A DNA stretch of 9,537 bases from Acidimicrobiales bacterium (GCA_013002375.1 JABDJW010000174.1:1-9537), one strand, 5' to 3'; positions 1 to 6,630 are shown, counted from the stretch's first letter. The notes: generated by a model not told the origin, from the sequence alone. Program-made: numbers and translations.

Positions 1-781
1 GGTCGGTATCGAGCAAGGCCCGAGACTCGCTCGGCATCGCGTCCCGGATGGCGTCGATCGGCGGCGCAGATGCCACCGGCGACCGCAACAAGAGGCGGCG
101 GCCGACGCGGCGACTCCAGGCCGGCACCCACGCCGGAGGCCGCGAAAATCCACGGTCGACCAGGGCTCGGGCCAGCGGGCTGTAGGCGGGCAGATCCGAG
201 GCGACGTTGGCCGACTCGGTTGGTGGTGGCCGCCACTCGAGGCCGACCGCAGCCAAGACCGAACGCCACCCGGTTGCGAGGTCGGCCTGATCGATGAAGA
301 CCATCCGGTCTGGATCGAGCCGCTGAAGCCATGGCTCGAGGCAGTTGCGGTACCGACTGGCCTGCACGTACGGCGAGTCGGCCGTCAACTCGGCGGCGGC
401 CGCATCGAGATCCACCGCCACCCTCCCCCGCCGAACCTGATGACGGAGATGCGACACCGCCCGCTCAACCGGATCGCGATACAACACGGCGACGGGCGCG
501 TCGATGGCAAGCTCGACGAAGCGGGTCGCGGCCCGCTCGGTGAACTCCGGCGACAGGTAGGACGGACTGACGTCGAGCAACAACTCGCCGCCGCCCGCGC
601 CCAGCAGCTCCGCATAACGCGACGGCCCCTGACGCCACAGGTCGTCATGCGCCAGGAAGTTCGTCTCCTTGCTACCCGTCGAGCTGAACTCGGGCTGTGC
701 GGCCAACCAGGTGTACATCGTGGTGGTCGCACATTTCATGAATCCGGCCACCACCAACGCCGGGCTGTCGCCCAACGTCAC
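1..781 (-). CDS. PAPS-dependent sulfotransferase family protein (C-terminus cut by window edge)
   Basis: This frame stays open from a GTG at 781 to the left edge, giving 260 codons with no stop. The N-terminus carries a 5'-phosphosulfate-binding loop, GFMKCATTTMYTWL (residues 13-26, with K16 and T19-T21), followed by the usual KE-x-NF segment (38-42) and DVSPSYL (70-76). The 3'-phosphate-binding motif is YRDPVERAVSH (101-111, with R102, R107 and S110). A later S-x-Y-x-N-x-L-x-x-W stretch fits the same family. Such enzymes move sulfate from PAPS to a hydroxyl or amine, often on a carbohydrate; the acceptor cannot be read from the sequence. The GTG shares four bases (GTGA) with the dapE stop, so translation is probably coupled to dapE. 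No in-frame ATG lies upstream of the binding loop, and the first downstream ATG is inside it, which favours GTG. The family call is firm; the substrate is unknown. Confidence 0.85.
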   Translation of the reverse strand, partial: MTLGDSPALVVAGFMKCATTTMYTWLAAQPEFSSTGSKETNFLAHDDLWRQGPSRYAELLGAGGGELLLDVSPSYLSPEFTERAATRFVELAIDAPVAVLYRDPVERAVSHLRHQVRRGRVAVDLDAAAAELTADSPYVQASRYRNCLEPWLQRLDPDRMVFIDQADLATGWRSVLAAVGLEWRPPPTESANVASDLPAYSPLARALVDRGFSRPPAWVPAWSRRVGRRLLLRSPVASAPPIDAIRDAMPSESRALLDTD

Positions 782-1845
782 TCGGGCCCGACGGTCAGCA
801 GGTCGAGCAATGCCGCCCAGCACGCCTCGAGCGATGCCCGATCCAGCCGCTCCGCCCGGGTGTGGGCCAGCGTTGCGTCGCCGGGACCGAGGTTGATTGC
901 CGGGATGCCTCGCTCGCTGAAGAAGGCGACATCGGTCCAGCCCAGCTTGGCCCGCACCTCGATGTTGTTGCGGGCCACGAGCCCGGCGAACACGGGATGA
1001 TCGAGTCCGGGCCGAGCTCCGGGCGAGAGATCCTCGATTTCGAATGAGTCGCCCGGTTCGAGATAGGGCTCGACGATGGCGCGCACATGCGCGACGGCGT
1101 CATCGGCCGACCGATCGGGGGCGAAGCGGTGGTTGAGCTTGAGCGTGGCCACATCGGGCACGACGTTGCCGGCGACTCCCCCCTCGACGAACACCGCCTG
1201 CAGTCCCTCGTGGTAGCGGCAACCGTCGACCACGGGCTGCCGGGGCTCGTAGGCCGCAATGGTTCGCAGGACGTCGCCGAGCCGGTGGACGGCATTGCGA
1301 CCCATCCAGCCCCGAGCGGTGTGGGCTCGGGCACCGGTGAAGGTGATGACCACCCGCAGGGTCCCCTGGCAGCCGGCCTCGATCGCGGCCGACGTCGGTT
1401 CGCCCAGCACGGCGAGATCGGCCTCGAGCAGGTCGGGCCGCTCGTGGAAAAGTTCGCGGAGGCCGTTGTGCTCGACCGCGACCTCCTCGCGGGCGTAGAA
1501 GACGTACGTCACGTCGTGGACCGGTTCGGCCACCGTTCGGGCCAAGTGCAACATGACGGCCAACCCACCCTTCATGTCGGCCGAACCGAGGCCGTGCAAC
1601 GTGTCCCCCTCGATGCGGGCAGTGGCGTTGTCGTTGACCGGAACGGTGTCGAGGTGCCCTCCGAGCACGATGCGGGTGCCGCGGCCGAGGGTCGTGCGGG
1701 CGACGACGTTGTCGCCGACCCGATCGACGGAGAGATGCGGCACCGCCCGGAGTTCGGCCTCGACCCAATCGGCGAAGGCGCCCTCGGCGAACGACACCGA
1801 CGGAAAATCGACGAGCTCGGCGGTCATCGCCAACAGGTCAGTCAT
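778..1845 (-). CDS. dapE: Succinyl-diaminopimelate desuccinylase (M20 family)
   Basis: The 355-residue product would hydrolyse N-succinyl-LL-2,6-diaminopimelate to LL-diaminopimelate and succinate in the cytoplasm, the step after DapC. It has the M20 di-zinc architecture: GGHLDTVPV (62-70, metal ligand H64 and D66), GLGSADMKGG (85-94, bridging D90), the catalytic pair E120-E121, GEP (148-150, ligand E149), a lid/dimerisation domain from about residue 160 to 270 with AHTARGW (174-180), and the C-terminal ligand H328 in TLAHTRAE. Length matches actinobacterial DapE. The start is ATG at 1845, 30 bases after dapC, with TAGGGT ending seven bases before the ATG, so it may have its own leaderless promoter. 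Its stop overlaps the sulfotransferase start. Other M20 peptidases such as ArgE share these motifs; the adjacent dapC and nearby dapF make DapE the best reading. Confidence 0.92.
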   Translation of the reverse strand: MTDLLAMTAELVDFPSVSFAEGAFADWVEAELRAVPHLSVDRVGDNVVARTTLGRGTRIVLGGHLDTVPVNDNATARIEGDTLHGLGSADMKGGLAVMLHLARTVAEPVHDVTYVFYAREEVAVEHNGLRELFHERPDLLEADLAVLGEPTSAAIEAGCQGTLRVVITFTGARAHTARGWMGRNAVHRLGDVLRTIAAYEPRQPVVDGCRYHEGLQAVFVEGGVAGNVVPDVATLKLNHRFAPDRSADDAVAHVRAIVEPYLEPGDSFEIEDLSPGARPGLDHPVFAGLVARNNIEVRAKLGWTDVAFFSERGIPAINLGPGDATLAHTRAERLDRASLEACWAALLDLLTVGPE

Positions 1846-1852
1846 CGGTTCA

Positions 1853-1858
1853 ACCCTA
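1853..1858 (-). promoter_or_regulatory. Candidate -10 element of leaderless dapE promoter
   Basis: The minus strand reads TAGGGT, then seven bases, then the dapE ATG at 1845. This is the TANNNT spacing expected when transcription starts at or next to the start codon. There is no clear Shine-Dalgarno sequence and no recognisable -35. The same hexamer and spacing occur before dapC. Confidence 0.45.
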
Positions 1859-1875
1859 GCGAACCGCGCCCGCGA

Positions 1876-2979
1876 TCAGAGCCGACTTCGGGCCAGCCGG
1901 AGTTGCTCCATCGGTGCGACCAGGGCGACCCGGACATGGCCGGCGCCGGCCTCGCCGTAGAATTCGCCGGGGCTCACGACGACACCGGTTCGCTCGGCCA
2001 ACTCCGCGGTCAAGGCCCAGGCATCGCCCCCGGGAGCAGCGACCCACAAATAGAACCCGCCCTGGGGCATCTCGGCCGGCGCGCCAGCCGCGGCCATGAG
2101 CTCGCAGCCGAACTCGAGTCGCTCCCGATACCGCTGCCGCTGTTCGTCGACATGGGCGTCGTCGTCGAGGGCGACCACCGACGCGGCTTGCACCGGGCCG
2201 GGCTGCATGAAGCCGCCGTGCTTGCGGACTTCACGCAGGTAGTGGACCAGCTCGACGTCACCGGCATAGAACGACGATCGCGCGCCGGCCCAATTCGACC
2301 GCTTCGACAACGAGTGGAGGGCCAAGACGCCCTCGGTGCCGTGCTGCAGAATCGACCGGGGCGGGCCGGCCCACGTGAACTCGATGTAGCACTCGTCGCT
2401 CACCACCGGAACGGCGTTGGCCCGACCCCACGCGGCCGCCTGACCGAGATCGTCGAGGGATCCCGCCGGATTGGCCGGCGTGTTGACCCACAGCACCAAG
2501 GCCCGCGCCGCGTCGGACGGATCGATGGCCTCGAGATCGATCGTCCAGTCGGGACGAACCGGCACCGGCACCGCCCGGCAGCCGCCCAAAGTGGCCCCCA
2601 TCGCGTAGGACGGGTAGCTCACCGCGGGGTACAGCACGGTGTCGCGGTCCGGCGAACGCAACCGCAGGTAGTTCGGCAGGCCGGCGACAAACTCCTTGGA
2701 ACCGACGGCCGCGGCGACTTCGTCGGCGGCGGAGACCGTCACGCCGACGCGCCGCTCGTACCACCGAGCCGCAGCCTCGCGATAGGCGACGCTCCCGATC
2801 GAGGGCGGATAGCCGCGCTCGGAGGCCGAGTTGGCCAGCATGGCCACGGCCGCCGGGGGCGGCGGATCGCTCGGCGCACCGATCGACAGGTTGATGGCTC
2901 CACCCTCATGGCGCTCAGCCGCCTGCAGGATGGGCTGAAGCCGATCGTAGGGATAGGGCGGAGGAACAAAGCCAGTCAT
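1876..2979 (-). CDS. dapC: N-succinyldiaminopimelate aminotransferase, class I/II PLP-dependent
   Basis: The 367-residue product would transfer an amino group from glutamate to N-succinyl-2-amino-6-ketopimelate, giving the DapE substrate. It is a fold-type I aminotransferase. Visible motifs are an N-terminal YPYDRL (9-14) and LSIGAPSDPPPP (31-42) as in actinobacterial DapC, VNTPANPAG (165-173), SDECYIEF (194-201, with PLP-ring D195 and Y198), the Schiff-base lysine K226 in HSLSKRSN, and R350 in HVRVAL near the C-terminus for the substrate carboxylate. An in-frame GTG at 2988 would add three residues. I prefer ATG at 2979 because TAGGGT sits exactly seven bases upstream of it, as at dapE, and the GTG lies within that spacer region. 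It begins 40 bases after the CMD-family gene and ends 30 bases before dapE. Annotation as a generic aminotransferase is possible, but the neighbours support DapC. Confidence 0.9.
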   Translation of the reverse strand: MTGFVPPPYPYDRLQPILQAAERHEGGAINLSIGAPSDPPPPAAVAMLANSASERGYPPSIGSVAYREAAARWYERRVGVTVSAADEVAAAVGSKEFVAGLPNYLRLRSPDRDTVLYPAVSYPSYAMGATLGGCRAVPVPVRPDWTIDLEAIDPSDAARALVLWVNTPANPAGSLDDLGQAAAWGRANAVPVVSDECYIEFTWAGPPRSILQHGTEGVLALHSLSKRSNWAGARSSFYAGDVELVHYLREVRKHGGFMQPGPVQAASVVALDDDAHVDEQRQRYRERLEFGCELMAAAGAPAEMPQGGFYLWVAAPGGDAWALTAELAERTGVVVSPGEFYGEAGAGHVRVALVAPMEQLRLARSRL

Positions 2980-2986
2980 CCTTACC

Positions 2987-2992
2987 ACCCTA
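2987..2992 (-). promoter_or_regulatory. Candidate -10 element of leaderless dapC promoter
   Basis: The minus strand reads TAGGGT followed by seven bases (ggtaagg) and the ATG at 2979. A short inverted repeat (CGGGC, four-base loop, GCCCG; 2993-3006) directly abuts it upstream. The spacer also looks slightly purine-rich, but it touches the ATG and so is poorly placed as a ribosome binding site. Confidence 0.45.
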
Positions 2993-3019
2993 CGGGCACG
3001 CGCCCGAGCGTCCGGCCGG

Positions 3020-3502
3020 CTAGATCTCGAGCGGGCAGCTCTGATGCGGATCGAGGACCTGCGTCATGCGGCCGAGACCGAGGAACGAGGCCAGCAACAC
3101 GGTGAGATCCATGATCTCGTCATCGGCCCAGTGGGTCCGAAGCCGGGCCCAGAAGTCATCGTCCATGGCCAGGTGGTCTTGGCCGAACAAGTCGGCGTAC
3201 TCGATGGCGACCCGCTCGCGATCGGAGAACCGATCACTGGTGCGCCAGTCGGCTACTTCGGCGTAGTCCTGCTCGCTCAGCCCTTGCTGCGCCAACGACG
3301 CAGCTCGAGTATCGAGTCAAACCGGGCACGCGTTGATCTGCGCGATGCGCATCCGCACCAGCTCGCGTTCGCGCACCGCGACCTGGCTGTGCTCGTAGAC
3401 CTTGCCGCTGAAGGTGGCCGCCGCCATTCCCATGGTGGGGTTCACCGACCACATGCGGATCAGTTCGTCACCATCGCCGTCGGGTATGTCGATTCGAGCC
3501 AT
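3020..3502 (-). CDS. AhpD-like / carboxymuconolactone decarboxylase family protein, probable selenoprotein (CxxU)
   Basis: One reading frame of 161 codons runs from ATG 3502 to TAG 3020 and is interrupted only by TGA at codon 62. Residues 1-61 and 63-160 both belong to the CMD/AhpD-like family. The first part has NPTMGMAAATFSGKVYE (21-37) and RERELVRMRIAQINACPV (44-61); the second has VADWRTSDRFSDRERVAIEYA and LASFLGLGR. Family members carry a redox CxxC after the AQIN segment. Here it reads C59-P-V-TGA, so position 62 is most simply selenocysteine. E47 lies 12 residues before C59, as in AhpD; R66 stands where AhpD has histidine, which is usual in this subfamily. A SECIS-like hairpin follows the TGA. 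These proteins are small, alpha-helical thiol peroxidase or redox proteins; the substrate is unknown. The gene starts 10 bases after hflX and has a candidate leaderless -10. The alternative is a pseudogene made by one TGC-to-TGA change. Confidence 0.8.
3281..3309 (-). promoter_or_regulatory. Candidate bacterial SECIS element
   Basis: Downstream of the in-frame TGA the minus strand forms a perfect six-pair stem: GCTGCG (3304-3299), loop TCGTTGG (3298-3292), CGCAGC (3291-3286). A U-G wobble can close the loop further, leaving CGUUG with G as its second base. Below the stem, a 2x2 internal mismatch is followed by three more pairs (3309-3307 with 3283-3281). The loop begins 18-19 bases after the TGA. 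Bacterial SECIS elements lie inside the coding region just after UGA, with a G in the first two loop positions, so this fits. It was found by eye, not by folding software. Confidence 0.6.
3317..3319 (-). other. In-frame TGA, probable selenocysteine codon (Sec62)
   Basis: TGA is codon 62 of the CMD-family gene and occupies the second cysteine position of the family's CxxC motif. The frame is identical before and after it, with seven codons between it and the next possible start (TTG at 3298-3296). That TTG would only give a fragment lacking the active-site cysteine. Confidence 0.75.
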
Positions 3503-3509
3503 GGCCTCG

Positions 3510-3515
3510 ACGTTA
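3510..3515 (-). promoter_or_regulatory. Candidate -10 element of leaderless promoter for the CMD-family selenoprotein
   Basis: TAACGT on the minus strand ends seven bases before the ATG at 3502. Its first three bases are the TAA stop codon of hflX. A GAGG two bases before the ATG is too close to be a normal ribosome binding site, which fits leaderless initiation. Confidence 0.4.
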
Positions 3516-4892
3516 CTGAACCGGCGCCTCGTCGACCACCCATTCGGCCAGGCGCGATCGCGAGTCGGGCTCGAGCCGAGCCCGCAGCCGCATGCCGGTT
3601 TCTTCCGCCGCTTCGACCAACACCTGCCCCTCGCGGTGCACCTGAGCCAGCACGTCGCCGCGGGCGAACGGCACGAAGAGCTCGGTCATGATCGTCATGG
3701 CCCGAAGCCGATCGCCGACCGCCAACAACAGCTTCTCGACACCGACGCCGGAATGGGCCGACAGCGCCACCGCCCCTTCGGTCCGATCGGCCCACCGCTG
3801 GGCGCGATCGCTCAGATCGAGCTTGTTGAAGGCGATGAGTTCGGGCACGTCGCCTGCGCCGATCTCGACCAGCACCTTGCGCACGGCATCCATGTCACCC
3901 TGAGGGTCGGGGCCCGAACCATCGACCACATGCACCAACAGATCGGCATCGATCACGACATCGAGCGTCGAACGGAACGCCTCGACCAACTGGTGGGGCA
4001 ACTTGCGGACGAAACCGACGGTGTCGGTGGCGAACACCATTTCACCGCCGGGCAGCTGCAGTCGACGGGTCGTCGCGTCGAGCGTGGCGAACAGGCGATC
4101 CTCGACCAGGACGCCGGCGTTGGTCAGCCGGTTGAGCAGCGTGGACTTACCGGCGTTGGTGTACCCGACCAGCGCGATCGAGCGGTTGGCGGTCGTGCGC
4201 CGCCTCTTCGATTGCGTCGAGCGGGTCTTCTGCACCTTGCGCAACTGATCCTGCAGCTTGTGCATTCGGCGCACGATGCGGCGGCGATCGACCTCGAGCT
4301 GGGTTTCGCCCGGGCCTCGGGTACCGATCCCGCCCCCTTGCTGGCTGAGCTTCTTTCCCATGCCCCGCAAGCGCGGCAGCATGTACTGCAGTTGGGCCAA
4401 TTCGACCTGTGCCTTGCCCTCCGGCGAGCTGGCGTTCTGGGCAAAGATGTCGAGGATGACCGCCGTTCGGTCGAGCGCGGAACGCTTCAGCGTGCGCTCG
4501 AGATTGAACTGCTGAGCCGGCGAGAGCTCGTCGTCGAACACGACGGTGTCCGCATCGAAGTGATCCGAGGTCGCCTTGACTTCGTCTACCTTGCCCTTGC
4601 CGATGAACGTGGCGGGATCCGGCGCCCGACGGCGCTGCTCGATTCGGGCGACCGGGTCGGCGCCCGCGGTATCGACCAGAAGTTCGAGTTCGTCGAGCCC
4701 GGCCGCAGTGTCCTCGTCGGTCTCGCCATCGAGGGTGACGCCGACGACCACGATCTTCTCCCGGAAGGTGCGCTCGATGAGACCGCCGGTTTCGCCGCCG
4801 AACTCGCCGAAGCCACCGCGGTGGCTGTCCGTGCCGGTCTGCTCGCCCTCGGACGCGCGGCCACCGCGTGGGTGGTCGGGTTGCTCAGCCAT
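3513..4892 (-). CDS. hflX: GTPase HflX
   Basis: The 459-residue product matches the ribosome-binding GTPase HflX, which splits stalled or hibernating 70S ribosomes under stress. A hydrophilic, Gly/Glu-rich N-terminal extension (about 1-40) precedes the HflX N-domain with FIGKGKVDE (96-104) and FDDELSPAQ (119-127). Then come GGGIGTRGPGETQLE (186-200), a basic coiled-coil linker (about 201-232), and the G domain: G1 GYTNAGKS (243-250), G3 DTVGF (290-294), G4 NKLD (356-359), G5 SAH (378-380). A C-terminal domain follows from about 400. The ATG at 4892 overlaps the end of dapF by eight bases, so translation is probably coupled; no separate promoter hexamer is seen. hflX beside dapF, miaA and miaB is a familiar actinobacterial arrangement. 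Confidence 0.95.
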   Translation of the reverse strand: MAEQPDHPRGGRASEGEQTGTDSHRGGFGEFGGETGGLIERTFREKIVVVGVTLDGETDEDTAAGLDELELLVDTAGADPVARIEQRRRAPDPATFIGKGKVDEVKATSDHFDADTVVFDDELSPAQQFNLERTLKRSALDRTAVILDIFAQNASSPEGKAQVELAQLQYMLPRLRGMGKKLSQQGGGIGTRGPGETQLEVDRRRIVRRMHKLQDQLRKVQKTRSTQSKRRRTTANRSIALVGYTNAGKSTLLNRLTNAGVLVEDRLFATLDATTRRLQLPGGEMVFATDTVGFVRKLPHQLVEAFRSTLDVVIDADLLVHVVDGSGPDPQGDMDAVRKVLVEIGAGDVPELIAFNKLDLSDRAQRWADRTEGAVALSAHSGVGVEKLLLAVGDRLRAMTIMTELFVPFARGDVLAQVHREGQVLVEAAEETGMRLRARLEPDSRSRLAEWVVDEAPVQ

Positions 4893-5742
4893 TGGGCACC
4901 TCGATGATGGCGACGAATTCGGCCGGCCCGGTCAACACGACACCATCGGCCTCTAACGCGACCGTGGCCGAACCTCCGGGCATGACAACCTCGACCGGCG
5001 CCGAGACCAAATCCTGATCGACGGCCAACTTGGCGGCCACCGATGCCCCACTGCCACAGGCCCGGGTGATGCCGGCGCCCCGCTCCCACACCCGTAGCGA
5101 GATCGCGTTGGGTCCAGTCGGTGCAATCACATGCACGTTGATGCCGCCCAGGACCGACTCCACCGCGGCCCCGAACGTGGGCAGATCGATGGCGCCCGGG
5201 TCGTCGACCGGGAAGACGATATGGGGATTCCCGATGTCGCCGGTCGCCCACGAGCCGGGGGCGATCGCAGCGGTCGACCCACCAGCCGCCCCGACCAGCT
5301 CGAGGAGATCGTCGGGCACGGCAATGCCATCGTGTACGGCGCCCATTTCGACACTGGCCTGCACGACGGTTGCACTGCCGGCGGACGAAACGACGATCCG
5401 GCGGTCGCCGACCGGGGTCTCGGCAATCACCGTCAACTCGTCCGCACCCCGGTGCATCGCGACCGCCTGACCGAAGCAACGCAGGCCGTTCCCCGAGACC
5501 TCAGCCGGTGAACCATCGCTGTTGAAGAGGCGAAACGCGTACCGGATCGCGCCGTCGTCGGCGGGGCGTTCGATACCGAGAATCAGCCCGTCGGCCCCCA
5601 CCCCGGTCGCGCGGTCGCACAGGCGTTGGGCCAGCATCGGGGCGCCCAGGGGGAGCCCATCGACCAGGGCGATGAGGAAGTCATTACCCAATCCGTGGTG
5701 TTTGGTCAGCCGCAGCGGTTCGTCGAGTTGGAAGGAGGTCAT
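4885..5742 (-). CDS. dapF: Diaminopimelate epimerase
   Basis: The 285-residue product would interconvert LL- and meso-diaminopimelate without a cofactor, supplying cell-wall cross-links and the lysine precursor. Numbered from ATG 5742, it has the N-terminal KHHGLGNDF (14-22), GVGADGL (47-53), FNSDGSPAEVSGNGLRC (73-89, catalytic base C89), GNPH (171-174) and the second catalytic cysteine C229 in ERGAGITRACGSG. The two symmetric halves each carry one cysteine, and length is normal. An in-frame TTG at 5748 would add two residues. ATG is preferred, though its GGAG directly abuts the start and is poorly spaced; CACAAT ending eight bases upstream is a weak -10 candidate. It ends inside the hflX start and begins 42 bases after the lipoprotein gene. 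Together with dapC and dapE it forms a partial succinylase-pathway cluster. Confidence 0.94.
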   Translation of the reverse strand: MTSFQLDEPLRLTKHHGLGNDFLIALVDGLPLGAPMLAQRLCDRATGVGADGLILGIERPADDGAIRYAFRLFNSDGSPAEVSGNGLRCFGQAVAMHRGADELTVIAETPVGDRRIVVSSAGSATVVQASVEMGAVHDGIAVPDDLLELVGAAGGSTAAIAPGSWATGDIGNPHIVFPVDDPGAIDLPTFGAAVESVLGGINVHVIAPTGPNAISLRVWERGAGITRACGSGASVAAKLAVDQDLVSAPVEVVMPGGSATVALEADGVVLTGPAEFVAIIEVPNG

Positions 5743-5784
5743 CTCCAAGCATTGTGGCAGCCCCCGCCGCGAAAGCCCCCGGGT

Positions 5785-6576
5785 TTACTGCCCCTGACCC
5801 AGCTGCAGCATCAGTTCCGGAAAAGTCATCCCGCAGAATTCTTGCGTGAACAGATTCGGATCATCGCCCAGCTCCTCGAAGTCGCCGAGTTCGTCGACCA
5901 GGCATTCCGCGGTCTCGGCATCCACACCGAGGATCTGCTCGTAGAACTGGGCTGGTGTCATGTTTTCCAGATCCGCGATAGCGCCCGGATCGAGCGTTGG
6001 GGGGTTGGCGCCAGGCTGCTCTGGGTCGACCCCGCCGAACCCGCTGTCGATCCCGCATTCCTCTTCGAGGTAGCGGTCGATGTCCTCGCTGGCTTGGAGG
6101 AACTCCTCCGATTCCAGCTCGGCCAGCAGCTCCTCGTTGGCCGGATCCATGATGTTGAAGTCCTCGTCGGTGATCGTGTCGCGCATCTTCTTGAACGTGT
6201 CCCGCACGACCTCGAACGAACCCTTGATCTCGCGCGGTGCACGATCGATGGTCTGGTTGATCAGCGAGAGCAGGCTGTCGAAATACTCGTCGCTGAAGAA
6301 CGAGAACCCCTCGAGCGGGTCGTTCTCGTCGAACTCGATCATCGTGTCGCAGAAATCGCCGCCCCCGAAGCTGGGCGGCTCCGGCGGCGGATCGGGGGAT
6401 TCGCCACCGTCGTTCGTGTCGGAGTTGCCGTCGGCGACGCCGGTCGCGCCGTCCGCGTTTTCGTCGTCGGACGAACCACAGGCGCCGAGCACGAGCACCA
6501 GCACGATCATCAGGGCCAGGCCGCGTCGCCAGACCCCATCGCGGCGCTCGCCGAATTCAAACACTCCGTGCTGCAT
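5785..6576 (-). CDS. Acidic putative lipoprotein of unknown function
   Basis: Numbered from ATG 6576 (263 residues), the N-terminus has an arginine-rich n-region, a hydrophobic stretch GLALMIVLVLVL (19-30) and lipobox LGAC, with C33 as the predicted lipidated residue. It would therefore be exported and anchored to the outer face of the membrane. A Ser/Asp/Gly/Pro linker (about 35-70) leads to a very acidic, mostly helical domain beginning FCDTM. Four further cysteines (76, 174, 225, 248) could form two disulfides. A segment near 208-230 (TPAQFYEQILGVDAETAECLVDEL) resembles C-terminal motifs seen in lipoproteins of related actinobacteria, but I recognise no characterised family. GGAAGG lies five bases before the ATG; an in-frame GTG at 6582 is an alternative start, also with purines upstream. 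It interrupts the miaA-dapF junction. Confidence 0.75.
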   Translation of the reverse strand: MQHGVFEFGERRDGVWRRGLALMIVLVLVLGACGSSDDENADGATGVADGNSDTNDGGESPDPPPEPPSFGGGDFCDTMIEFDENDPLEGFSFFSDEYFDSLLSLINQTIDRAPREIKGSFEVVRDTFKKMRDTITDEDFNIMDPANEELLAELESEEFLQASEDIDRYLEEECGIDSGFGGVDPEQPGANPPTLDPGAIADLENMTPAQFYEQILGVDAETAECLVDELGDFEELGDDPNLFTQEFCGMTFPELMLQLGQGQ

Positions 6577-6610
6577 GGGCACCTTCCCACCTTCCGTTCG
6601 GTCGGCATCC

Positions 6611-6616
6611 AGCGTA
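6611..6616 (-). promoter_or_regulatory. Weak candidate -10 element for the lipoprotein gene
   Basis: TACGCT on the minus strand lies 34 bases before ATG 6576, so transcription would begin about 27 bases upstream of the start, leaving room for the visible GGAAGG ribosome binding site. The same hexamer occurs before miaB. No well-spaced -35 is seen; TTGAAC upstream is only 12 bases away, too close. Confidence 0.25.
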
Positions 6617-6630
6617 GACCACCGCAGGGT

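Noticed and set aside
385..732. A 115-codon minus-strand frame at the left end
   Set aside because: It is out of frame with the sulfotransferase, whose frame contains both PAPS-binding motifs and runs unbroken to the window edge.
2993..3006. Hairpin after the CMD-family gene as an intrinsic terminator
   Set aside because: The stem is only five pairs and no T-run follows it on the minus strand; a promoter hexamer follows instead.
1087..3105. A 672-codon plus-strand open frame antisense to dapE and dapC
   Set aside because: It is an antisense shadow in high-GC DNA. Its translation is low-complexity and matches no family, while the opposite strand carries two enzymes with complete motifs.
3020..3298. 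A separate small gene starting at TTG just after the TGA
   Set aside because: It would lack the N-terminal half and the active-site cysteine, has no ribosome binding site, and is in exact frame with the upstream part. Read-through as selenocysteine explains it better.
3304..3316. CTCGA repeat and CTCGAG palindrome directly after the TGA as the recoding structure
   Set aside because: The palindrome has no loop and cannot fold on itself usefully. The downstream six-pair stem with a G-containing loop fits the SECIS pattern better.
3402..4907. A 501-codon plus-strand open frame antisense to hflX
   Set aside because: It is again a shadow: hflX on the other strand has all G motifs and its conserved signature, and the antisense product has no recognisable domain.
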